A program made the translations under genes and the position numbers. The notes under the pieces were generated by a model. That model did no database searches. It was not told the DNA's origin and worked only from the letters and a program-made list of their open reading frames with translations. A DNA stretch of 5,671 nucleotides from Acidobacteriaceae bacterium (GTDB taxonomy: Bacteria; Acidobacteriota; Terriglobia; Terriglobales; SbA1), in the NCBI GenBank assembly GCA_003156615.1, contig PMHI01000699.1, positions 6,375 through 12,045 of the forward strand, read 5' to 3'. Position 1 is the first letter of the stretch. Each line of letters opens with the position of its first letter. Of this stretch, positions 1 through 5,424 are shown piece by piece.

Positions 1-770
1 TCTACGCTGATGTTCTCGCACCTGGGGTATAGCCTGCGGAAGGTCGCAGCAAATTTGTGCGTGCCGAAATCAGCGGCGATCTCTTCCAGCAGAGATGCGG
101 TATGCCGAAGATGCTCGCGCAGCGCGTTGGCTAGCGTACGGGCACTCCACAGAAACATGCCGCTGTTCCAAAAATAATTTCCCGCAGCCACGAAAGCCGC
201 GGCTTTCTCCGCATCGGGCTTCTCCGTGAATCGGCGTACACGGAGAGCGTCGCCGCTCGAGCCGCTGCCGGCTTCAATGTAGCCGTATCCGGTTTCCGCC
301 CGATTTGGACGAATGCCAAGAACCACAATGTTTTCGCCGGCGGCTGCGATGTCCACGCCGCGTTCGATGGTTACGCGATAAGCTTTTTCATCGCCGATCA
401 CATGGTCCGAGGGGAACATCCCAATCACTGCGTCGGGACGTTCACGCAACAGAAGAAACGCGGCGAGGCCAATGGCGGGTGCTGTGTTTCTTCCAACTGG
501 CTCGGCCAACACTTGTGTCTTCGGCAATTTCGGAAGCTGCTTCAAGATCGCGGGACGGAGATCGTCGTTGGTGATGATCCAGTAGCGTTTCGGCGGAGCC
601 AAAGGCAGCAGCCGCGCCACCGTCTGTTGAATCATGGTTTGCTTGCCGTCGAGCGCCAGCAATTGCTTGGCCCTCTTCTTCCGGCTCAAGGGCCAGAAGC
701 GGGTGCCTCGCCCGCCGGCAAGAATCACAGGATAGAAATTCGAGTTCTTAGCCAAAGTTTTCAATTCCAC
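1..770 (-). CDS. manC: Mannose-1-phosphate guanylyltransferase, 3' end cut by the window edge
   Basis: This enzyme makes GDP-mannose from mannose-1-phosphate and GTP in the cytoplasm, for polysaccharide and glycan synthesis. The minus-strand frame stays open to the left edge, giving about 256 residues of a family that is usually about 350-360 long or, when fused to an isomerase domain, about 470. Visible motifs, counted from the GTG at 770, are the nucleotidyltransferase signature LAGGRGTRFWPLSR (17-30), FPSDH (119-123), FTEKP (181-185) and the sugar-binding stretch FWNSGMF (200-206). The visible part ends in ENISV, the beginning of the usual ENIS-[IV]-DYA motif. The start is uncertain: GTG at 770 lies 3 bases after the manA stop, while in-frame TTG codons at 764 and 755 are alternatives. 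The TTG at 755 has GGA about 10 bases before it. No ATG precedes the signature. It sits directly downstream of manA, which supports the mannose role. Because manA is a separate gene, this is probably the single-domain form, but the missing C-terminus could hold more. Confidence 0.93.
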   Translation of the reverse strand, partial: MELKTLAKNSNFYPVILAGGRGTRFWPLSRKKRAKQLLALDGKQTMIQQTVARLLPLAPPKRYWIITNDDLRPAILKQLPKLPKTQVLAEPVGRNTAPAIGLAAFLLLRERPDAVIGMFPSDHVIGDEKAYRVTIERGVDIAAAGENIVVLGIRPNRAETGYGYIEAGSGSSGDALRVRRFTEKPDAEKAAAFVAAGNYFWNSGMFLWSARTLANALREHLRHTASLLEEIAADFGTHKFAATFRRLYPRCENISV

Positions 771-773
771 TCG

Positions 774-1775
774 CTACATTCGCGTTTCCGGCTCAGGCAC
801 CGCCGCACCCGGAACGCGCGCCCTCAGAAACTCCAGCGTCCACTGCGGTCGCACCGTAAACTTCCCGACCGATGCCGGGACCACCACCGCATCTCCCTTT
901 GCCACAGTAACGGGCTCCGCCTCGGTCGCTTCTACCACTCCGCATCCCTCCACTGCCACCAGGATCTGCGCGGAACTTTTGCCGGAATCGTCGCGCGTGC
1001 TCAGTTCCTGCTCGTCCTTCATCTCAAACATATCCACCACAAAATAAGGCGCAGCCACCAGTGGAGCCTGCCGGTTGTTGCTGCCCGTGATTGGCACGGG
1101 CGCCGGCCTCAGAACCTTTCCCGATGCAACTTTCAATTTCACTGCGGCCAGGCCCTCTTTCAAATGCAATTCGCGCGGTCGTCCGTAATCATACAAACGA
1201 TACGTCGTGTCCGACTGCTGTTGCGTCTCAACCATGACCGATCCAGGTCCCAGCGTGTGCACGGTTCCGCCCGAAACATAAATCATGTCACCGGTGTAAA
1301 CGTTGAGCCAGTTCAGTACCTCTTCGGCGCGCTCCTCATGGATCGCTTGCTCCAGTTGCGCAATGCTCACGCCCGACTTTAATCCCAACGCAATTTGTGA
1401 TCCCGGCTTGGCGTGCGCCACATACCAGCACTCGGTCTTGCCCCAGGGTAGACCTACGCGGCGGGCTTGCTCGTCATCGGGATGAACCTGCACCGAGAGT
1501 TTTTCATGCGGAAAGAGGAACTTCAGCAGCAGAGGAAAGTGCCGCGCATCGCGGGCAGCATCGCCGACAAGCTCCCGCTGATATTTCTCGCAAAGTTGTG
1601 CCAGCGTTTGCCCGGTGAGCGGCCCGTTGGCAATCTTGCAATCGTCCCCGGTGAGCCAAGCCTCACCAATCTTTTCTTCGAACCGCCGATTCGGATAAAT
1701 CGGCGACAAGTTCTGCGTGCCCCACGGGCGCGGATCGAATCCCGGAAGCATCAACAAAGGATAGAGATTGCCCAT
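774..1775 (-). CDS. manA: Mannose-6-phosphate isomerase, class I (type I PMI)
   Basis: This cytoplasmic zinc enzyme interconverts fructose-6-phosphate and mannose-6-phosphate, the entry step to GDP-mannose. The 333-residue product matches the short Bacillus-like ManA form (about 315) rather than the longer enterobacterial one (about 390). It opens with LYPLLMLPGFDPRPWG, typical of the family N-terminus. The zinc-site motif QVHPDD falls at 96-101 (Gln96, His98), followed by KTE (Glu115) and GGTVHTLG (His173). The family block VETQQQSDTTYRLYDYGR follows at 182-199, with the catalytic-side arginine in it. The C-terminal third is a cupin-like domain. The ATG at 1775 has no clear Shine-Dalgarno sequence, but no other start codon lies in frame in the 25 bases upstream and the family N-terminus begins right there. 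Its stop is 3 bases before the first possible start of manC, so the two form an operon. Identity is secure; the transcription start is not. Confidence 0.96.
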   Translation of the reverse strand: MGNLYPLLMLPGFDPRPWGTQNLSPIYPNRRFEEKIGEAWLTGDDCKIANGPLTGQTLAQLCEKYQRELVGDAARDARHFPLLLKFLFPHEKLSVQVHPDDEQARRVGLPWGKTECWYVAHAKPGSQIALGLKSGVSIAQLEQAIHEERAEEVLNWLNVYTGDMIYVSGGTVHTLGPGSVMVETQQQSDTTYRLYDYGRPRELHLKEGLAAVKLKVASGKVLRPAPVPITGSNNRQAPLVAAPYFVVDMFEMKDEQELSTRDDSGKSSAQILVAVEGCGVVEATEAEPVTVAKGDAVVVPASVGKFTVRPQWTLEFLRARVPGAAVPEPETRM

Positions 1776-1794
1776 ACGAAAATGATCTACATAG

Positions 1795-1821
1795 AAAAGG
1801 CCGTTCGCGAACGGAAGGCCT
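1795..1821 (-). terminator. Hairpin with short T run between the aminotransferase gene and manA
   Basis: Positions 1801-1814 are a perfect 14-base palindrome (CCGTTCG/CGAACGG). An outer AGGCC/GGCCT pair (1798-1802 with 1817-1821) can form an alternative longer stem. Read on the minus strand, the stem is followed after CC by TTTT. This fits a weak intrinsic terminator for the coaD-aminotransferase unit, about 50 bases after its stop at 1871. The element is only about 20 bases from the manA ATG, leaving little room for a promoter after it, so it could instead be part of the manA leader. Confidence 0.45.
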
Positions 1822-1870
1822 CAGCCGAATCTAAAACATCAATCCGCCAACCATGTGCCTGAAACCGCGC

Positions 1871-3067
1871 CTACAGCCCGGCGAAGAACTTCCGCATGCG
1901 CTCCAACCCGCGATCCAACTCCGCCTTCGAAGTCGCGTAGGAAACACGGATGTGCTCGCCGGTACCGAATCCTTCTCCCGGCACAGTGGCCACGTGGACT
2001 TCCCGGAGCAACCTTCCCGCCACCTCCGACGCAGATTTCACTCCGCCGCGTCCCAAAAACTCGGAGATGTTGGGATACGTATAGAACGCGCCTTCCGGCA
2101 GCGTACAGGTCACGCCCGGAATCGAGCGCAATCCCTTCACCACATGGTCGCGGAGTTCAATATATTCCCGCCGCATTTCCTCGACGCAGTTCTGCGGTCC
2201 CTTCAGCGCCGCAACGGCGGCTTTCTGCACGATCGAAGTCGGATTCGAAGTAGACTGGCTCTGCAACTTCGCCATCGCGCTCACCACTGCCGCCGGCCCC
2301 AGCGCGTACCCCAAGCGCCAGCCCGTCATGGCGTAGGTTTTCGAGAGCGAGCCGAGCACCACGACGCGCTCTTTATACTCGCGCAACGATCCCACAGAAA
2401 AATTCTGGCCCGTGTAATTCAGGTAGACGTAACACTCGTCGGAGAGCACCCAGATTCCACGTTCGTGCGCCAGGCGCACAACCTCCGTCAAGTCCTTCGG
2501 ATTCATCACCGCACCGGAAGGATTCGAAGGCGAATTCAAAATAATGACTTTGGTCCGCGGCGTGATCAGCGCAGCAACCATCTCCGCCGTGACCCGGAAG
2601 CCTTGCGACTCGTCCGATTGCAGCAACACGCACTCTCCGCCCGCATATCGCACAATATCCTTGAACGAAACCCAGTAGGGCACCGGCAAAATCACTTCAT
2701 CGCCATGATCCACGAGTACTTGAATCGCGTTGAACAGCGCATGTTTGCCGCCGGTCGAGGCGATGGCTTCTTCGCGCCGGTAATCGGAATCGAAGTCCGC
2801 CGCATGACGGTGCACGATAGCGTCGCGCAACTCGGGCGTGCCCGGCACAGCCGTGTACTTCGTGAAATTGCCCTGAATGGCGGCGATGGCTGCATCCTTG
2901 ATGTGCTGCGGCGTGGAGAAATGCGGCTCGCCGGCGCCAAAATCCACCACATCAATTCCCTGTGCGCGCAACTTGTCAGCCTCGGCCACGACCGCCATCG
3001 TGGCTGAGGGCTCAATGCGGTTGATCCGGTTGGTGAGTCTAAGCGCTTGGCTGGCCGCAGTGGTCAT
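1871..3067 (-). CDS. PLP-dependent aminotransferase, aspartate aminotransferase type (fold type I, subgroup Ib-like)
   Basis: The likely reaction is aspartate plus 2-oxoglutarate to oxaloacetate plus glutamate, in the cytoplasm. The 398 residues are full length for the family. Visible features are GAGEP (44-48), TGGKHALF (105-112), PYWVSF (130-135), NSPSNPSGAV with the cofactor-contacting Asn182 (178-187), SDECY with Asp210 for the pyridine nitrogen and Tyr213, SLSKTYAMTGWRLGY with the Schiff-base Lys243 and Arg251 (240-254), and HIRVSYA with the substrate carboxylate-binding Arg374 (372-378). This pattern is that of the Thermus/Bacillus AspC/AspB group. Some members of that group also transaminate prephenate, which cannot be decided from sequence alone here. 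The ATG overlaps the coaD stop as ATGA. A purine-rich GGAAGAGG, about 11 bases upstream and inside the coaD tail, can act as its ribosome binding site. The exact substrate is inferred. Confidence 0.93.
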   Translation of the reverse strand: MTTAASQALRLTNRINRIEPSATMAVVAEADKLRAQGIDVVDFGAGEPHFSTPQHIKDAAIAAIQGNFTKYTAVPGTPELRDAIVHRHAADFDSDYRREEAIASTGGKHALFNAIQVLVDHGDEVILPVPYWVSFKDIVRYAGGECVLLQSDESQGFRVTAEMVAALITPRTKVIILNSPSNPSGAVMNPKDLTEVVRLAHERGIWVLSDECYVYLNYTGQNFSVGSLREYKERVVVLGSLSKTYAMTGWRLGYALGPAAVVSAMAKLQSQSTSNPTSIVQKAAVAALKGPQNCVEEMRREYIELRDHVVKGLRSIPGVTCTLPEGAFYTYPNISEFLGRGGVKSASEVAGRLLREVHVATVPGEGFGTGEHIRVSYATSKAELDRGLERMRKFFAGL

Positions 3068-3630
3068 GCTTTCTTTTTCCTCTTCCTTTCTTTGCCGCCC
3101 ACGCCTGCCGGCTTGATGGCATGCATCTCGTCGTGAAATTTGTAGGCAAGATCGAGTTTTTCACGCAGCTTCTGCTCCACCACTTCCGGCACCAGTCCCT
3201 TCACCGGCCCGCCCGCCTGCGCCACCTCCCGCACCAGGCGCGAGCTGACGTAGGAGTACTTGTCGGCCGGCATCATGAACACTGTCTCCAGCGTGGGTTC
3301 GAGCTTGCGGTTCATCAGCGCCATCTGCAATTCATATTCGTAGTCGCTGATGGCCCGGATGCCGCGCAATATACAAGTCGCCTCCAAAGATTTCGCGTAC
3401 TCCACCATCAGCCCGTCAAACGTGTCGATGCGGACATTCTTCAGATGCGCTGTGAGCGCCCGCAGCATCTGCAGCCGCTCGGCCACGCTGAACATCGGAG
3501 TCTTCTCCGAGTTGCGCAGGATCGCCACCACCAGTTCCTCAAAAATCTTGGCGCCCCGCTCGATCAAATCGAGGTGTCCGTTGGTAGTCGGATCGAACGA
3601 ACCGGGATAGATAGCGATGCCTTTGTTCAA
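3064..3630 (-). CDS. coaD: Phosphopantetheine adenylyltransferase
   Basis: CoaD transfers AMP from ATP to 4'-phosphopantetheine, making dephospho-CoA, the penultimate step of CoA synthesis, in the cytoplasm. The product shows YPGSFDPTTNGH with the TxGH nucleotidyltransferase motif (8-19), Lys43 after RNSEK, ILRGIRAISDYEYELQMAL (87-105) and YVSSRLVREVA (127-137), all standard for the family. The start is TTG at 3630: a TGA stop lies in frame just three codons upstream and no ATG comes before the essential PGSFDP. GAGGA, ending 3 bases before the TTG, is the likely ribosome binding site. At 188 residues it is about 20-25 longer than usual; the extra part is a basic tail ending KERKRKKKA. The stop overlaps the aminotransferase start by four bases, so the two genes are coupled. 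No pathway partner of CoA synthesis is seen beside it, although aspartate is the precursor of beta-alanine in pantothenate. Confidence 0.96.
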   Translation of the reverse strand: MNKGIAIYPGSFDPTTNGHLDLIERGAKIFEELVVAILRNSEKTPMFSVAERLQMLRALTAHLKNVRIDTFDGLMVEYAKSLEATCILRGIRAISDYEYELQMALMNRKLEPTLETVFMMPADKYSYVSSRLVREVAQAGGPVKGLVPEVVEQKLREKLDLAYKFHDEMHAIKPAGVGGKERKRKKKA

Positions 3631-3636
3631 TCGTCC
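3631..3636 (-). promoter_or_regulatory. Ribosome binding site supporting the TTG start of coaD
   Basis: The minus strand reads TGAGGACGA directly before the TTG. The GAGGA core sits 3 bases from the start codon, and the same TGA is an in-frame stop, so no longer N-terminus is possible. Confidence 0.55.
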
Positions 3637-3663
3637 TCACAGCAACAGGCCGCTGAATAGAAG

Positions 3664-3693
3664 ATTCTATGCGGGCAGGACTCGGAATGGCAA
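3664..3693 (-). promoter_or_regulatory. Sigma-70-like promoter for coaD and the aminotransferase
   Basis: On the minus strand a TTGCCA hexamer (3688-3693) and a TAGAAT hexamer (3664-3669) are 18 bases apart. Each differs from the consensus at one position. The -10 hexamer lies about 34 bases upstream of the coaD TTG, a normal leader length. It overlaps the dyad ATAGAA-GA-TTCTAT (3657-3670), which may be chance or an operator. The call rests on hexamer matching only. Confidence 0.5.
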
Positions 3694-3723
3694 TTGCCCC
3701 TGCGGGACGGACACTCCTGCCCG
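3672..3723. repeat. Inverted repeat with 9-base arms around the coaD promoter
   Basis: CGGGCAGGA (3672-3680) and TCCTGCCCG (3715-3723) are perfect inverted copies separated by 34 bases. The region between also holds GGCAATTGCC, a 10-base palindrome (3689-3698). The segment looks like a small mobile or interspersed intergenic repeat, but copies elsewhere in the genome cannot be seen from this window. Confidence 0.5.
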
Positions 3724-3791
3724 TCGTCGTTGATCGCGACTTTGACTTCGGCATTCAATCGCTCAGACCTATTCGTGGCGGCGCAGGGTGA

Positions 3792-3836
3792 GCCGCGGAG
3801 CGGCGCAAGAATTGAGCTCAGGGCGCAAGCCGTGGG
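3792..3836. repeat. Pair of GC-rich hairpins, likely an interspersed intergenic repeat
   Basis: The first hairpin has perfect GCCGC/GCGGC arms with a 3-base loop (3792-3804). The second pairs CTCAGGGC with GCCGTGGG across a GCAA loop (3817-3836), with one mismatch and one G-T pair. The composition, GAGCGGCGCAAGAA followed by a GGGCGCAAGCC core, resembles short noncoding repeats I associate with acidobacterial and planctomycete genomes. That family link is from memory and not tested. Confidence 0.4.
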
Positions 3837-3850
3837 ATTAGAAAGGGGGC

Positions 3851-3895
3851 CAGACCGGGGACAGAGTTGAAATAACAGACCGGGCAGAGGGTTGA
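3851..3895. repeat. Imperfect direct repeat, two 20-base copies
   Basis: Positions 3851-3870 and 3876-3895 both begin CAGACCGGG and end GTTGA, matching at 17 of 20 positions with a spacing of 25 bases. They lie 40 to 84 bases before the start of the transposase fragment, so they may be remains of an insertion sequence end or a transposase-binding site. Confidence 0.55.
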
Positions 3896-3934
3896 CAGAT
3901 TTGATCCGTTCCCGGGAGGCAGCTACAAAGGAGC

Positions 3935-4192
3935 ATGTCTTGGAACCTGAGCGGCGTGGTGGAGAAGCGCAGCTTTTTTGTGAAGGAGTGGTTGTCGGAG
4001 AACTGGACGATGACCCAGGTGGGCGCCCGGCACGGCATCTCGCGCCTATTCCGACCGGACCTGCTTTCCTTGGCGGCGCCCAGTCAGTTCGTCACTTCTC
4101 CGCCGGGCCCGCAAGGATTCAGGGCCGCTTTTAAATTGGGCTTTGAGATCCTCGCCGCGCTCGGCTATCGGGATTCGTCGAGGAGCGCTTGA
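3935..4192 (+). pseudogene. Remnant of an IS481/IS3-type transposase, N-terminal part only
   Basis: This is the only protein-like stretch read on the plus strand. The first 37 codons (3935-4045) give MSWNLSGVVEKRSFFVKEW followed by a helix-turn-helix-like WTMTQVGARHGISR. This closely follows the N-terminal pattern of IS481-family transposases, which begin MPW, then a short link, then a helical DNA-binding region ending GISRKTGYKW. After GISR the expected KTGYKW and the whole DDE catalytic domain (over 200 residues) are missing. The frame runs on as unrelated sequence to a TGA at 4190-4192. AAAGGAG lies immediately before the ATG. The fragment is therefore a truncated, inactive end of a former insertion sequence, with the break near 4046. 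The assignment rests on about 37 residues and could be wrong. Confidence 0.45.
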
Positions 4193-4201
4193 CTCCAACT
4201 T
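4046..4201. other. Noncoding sequence between transposase fragment and yggX
   Basis: Both strands were read and no recognisable protein, RNA gene or terminator with a T run was found. The minus strand is open from about 4199 to 4054 (ending in a TAG), but it lacks a plausible start and family resemblance. A clear terminator for yggX is not visible; only a weak GGAG/CTCC stem can be drawn just after its stop. Confidence 0.4.
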
Positions 4202-4477
4202 TCACTTCTGCGTCGGCGGCACATATTCCTTCGGCAACGCCGATCCTTCACCAAAGAAGAATTGCTCCATCTGTTTGACGATGACTTCCTGATCTTCGCG
4301 CCGGGCCGGATTCAGGCGGTATTCGTTGAGCAGCATCTTGCAGTGTTCGGTCCACATCCTCCATCCTTCCTGGGAGACGTTGTCATAGACCTTGCGCCCG
4401 AGGTCGTTGTCGAAGGGAGGCTCGTCCAACCCGGGCATTTCTCTTTTCAATTTCACGCAGAAGACGGTGTGCGCCAT
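4202..4477 (-). CDS. yggX: Fe(2+)-trafficking protein, YggX family
   Basis: YggX-type proteins are small cytoplasmic proteins linked to protection of iron-sulfur clusters from oxidative damage and to handling of labile iron; the biochemical mechanism is not settled. The product is 91 residues, the usual length, and aligns end to end with the Escherichia coli protein by eye. It has the conserved N-terminal TVFCVKLKRE with Cys7 (4-13), DLGRKVYDNVSQEGWRMW (25-42), the MLLNEYRLN block (48-56), MEQFFFG (70-76), and a Pro-rich end EYVPP. ATG at 4477 is preceded by GAAGGAAG with about 5 bases of spacing, a good ribosome binding site. It lies about 120 bases downstream of the FKBP gene in the same direction, so it may be co-transcribed or have its own promoter. 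A dyad sits just upstream of the start (see the separate entry). Confidence 0.95.
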   Translation of the reverse strand: MAHTVFCVKLKREMPGLDEPPFDNDLGRKVYDNVSQEGWRMWTEHCKMLLNEYRLNPARREDQEVIVKQMEQFFFGEGSALPKEYVPPTQK

Positions 4478-4503
4478 ACACTTCCTTCACTTAGGGGTTT
4501 ATC

Positions 4504-4516
4504 AACCTTCAAGGTT
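4504..4516. promoter_or_regulatory. Perfect dyad AACCTT-C-AAGGTT upstream of yggX
   Basis: Two 6-base arms flank one central base, 27 bases before the yggX ATG. On the minus strand it is directly followed by GATAAA, a possible -10 hexamer, so the dyad would lie in the spacer of a yggX promoter, an arrangement used by MerR-type regulators. A good -35 hexamer is not visible, so the operator role is a guess. Confidence 0.35.
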
Positions 4517-4528
4517 ACTACAAGGAGC

Positions 4529-4565
4529 TTCGGGCTTTCGCGAAGCGCATTTGCCGAAGCCCGAA
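4529..4565. terminator. Stem-loop between the FKBP gene and yggX
   Basis: TTCGGGCTT (4529-4537) and AAGCCCGAA (4557-4565) form a perfect 9-base-pair stem with a 19-base loop, which itself contains TTCGCGAA overlapping the left arm. On the minus strand it begins about 30 bases after the FKBP stop. No T run follows, so it is not a standard intrinsic terminator; it may protect the FKBP mRNA 3' end or separate the two genes. Confidence 0.4.
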
Positions 4566-4596
4566 ACCCAACAGCCGAAGACCGAGAATCGCAGAA

Positions 4597-5424
4597 TTAT
4601 TTCTTCTGATCCTTATCCGCGGCCTCAATCGAGAGCAACTCCACTTCAAAAATGAGCGTGGAGTTGGGCGGAATCCCGCGCTGGCCGCTCTCCCCGTAAG
4701 CAAGATCGGAGGGAATGAAGAGTTGCCATTTCGACCCGACCGGCATGAGTTGCAGCGCCTCAGTCCATCCCTTGATGACTCCACTCACGGATATCTTCAG
4801 CGGCTGGTTGCGCTTGTAGGAGCTGTCAAACTCCGTGCCGTTGACCAGCGTGCCACGGTAGTTGCAGAGCACCGTGTCGCTCGCCGTGGGCTTCGGCCCC
4901 GTGCCCGCCGTCAGGATCTTGTACTGCAGCCCACTCGGCAGTAAGACGACGCCTTCCTTGCCCTTATTGGCGGCCAGAAAATCGTCTCCTTCTTTCTTGC
5001 CCTCTGCCTGCTGCTTCTTGATCAGGTCATTCCGCACCCCATCCAACGCAGCCTGCGCTTCCTGGTCGGTAAGCAGGGTCTTGCCGCCCGCCAGACCGTC
5101 TTTCAGGCCGCGCGCCATAAGCGCCGGATCGAATGGAATCGATTGTTTGCTGAGACTGTCCGCCAGCTTCTTGCCACTGCTCATCCCAAGGGCGTAGCTG
5201 AATTTATCTTTCTGCGTTTTGAGAGTCAGTGGAGCCGGGCCCTTTGCCGCAGTGGCCGAATGCGTTTTCGCCGCGGGAGTCTGAGCTTTGGCCGGAGCAG
5301 CGGCAGTTGGGGCAGCAGGAGCTGAAGAAGCTGGGGGAGTCGTGGCTGGAGTTTCCTGCGCCAGAGCGTTCCCTGGCAGCATCCCAGCCATCAATATGAC
5401 GGCGACAGTGAATGATTTCTGCAT
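4597..5424 (-). CDS. Exported FKBP-type peptidyl-prolyl cis-trans isomerase (FkpA/Mip-like)
   Basis: The enzyme isomerises X-Pro peptide bonds and helps folding, here most likely in the periplasm. Residues 1-22 form a signal peptide: QK at the start, a hydrophobic core, then NALA with likely cleavage before Gln23. No lipobox cysteine is seen. Residues 23-66 are an Ala/Pro/Thr-rich linker. Residues about 70-160 match the helical FKBP_N dimerisation domain (FSYALGMSSGKKLADSL, then a charged helix rich in Gln, Lys and Glu). Residues about 163-267 are the catalytic FKBP_C domain, with the active-site set Tyr189, Phe199, Asp200, Val216, Ile217, Trp220, Tyr243 and Phe259 all kept, so it should be active. 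The domain order is that of FkpA, Mip and FklB. The ATG at 5424 lacks a Shine-Dalgarno sequence; a weak TTGCGG/GACAAT pair would put transcription nearly at the ATG, allowing a leaderless message. The signal peptide supports this start. It leads the way to yggX downstream, with no obvious functional tie. Confidence 0.94.
   Translation of the reverse strand: MQKSFTVAVILMAGMLPGNALAQETPATTPPASSAPAAPTAAAPAKAQTPAAKTHSATAAKGPAPLTLKTQKDKFSYALGMSSGKKLADSLSKQSIPFDPALMARGLKDGLAGGKTLLTDQEAQAALDGVRNDLIKKQQAEGKKEGDDFLAANKGKEGVVLLPSGLQYKILTAGTGPKPTASDTVLCNYRGTLVNGTEFDSSYKRNQPLKISVSGVIKGWTEALQLMPVGSKWQLFIPSDLAYGESGQRGIPPNSTLIFEVELLSIEAADKDQKK

Noticed and set aside
402..1382. Long plus-strand open frame of 326 codons
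   Set aside because: It lies antisense to manC and manA, is extremely rich in Arg, His, Gln and Leu, and resembles no protein family; it is a shadow of the real genes.
1853..3007. Plus-strand open frame of 384 codons
   Set aside because: It is fully antisense to the aminotransferase, whose catalytic motifs are all present, and its Arg/His-rich composition is that of a shadow frame.
3121..3660. Plus-strand open frame of 179 codons
   Set aside because: It is antisense to coaD and His/Gln/Arg-rich, with no recognisable domain.
3672..3895. CRISPR array or riboswitch in the repeat-rich gap
   Set aside because: There are only two copies of one 20-base repeat with a 5-base separation, not regular repeats with unique spacers, and no known riboswitch core was recognised.
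3838..4038. Minus-strand frame of 66 codons in the gap upstream of coaD
   Set aside because: It is antisense to the transposase-like fragment and its product looks like no known protein.
4529..4565. Standard Rho-independent terminator
   Set aside because: The stem is perfect, but no T run follows on either strand and the loop is long, so it is listed only as a stem-loop with low confidence.
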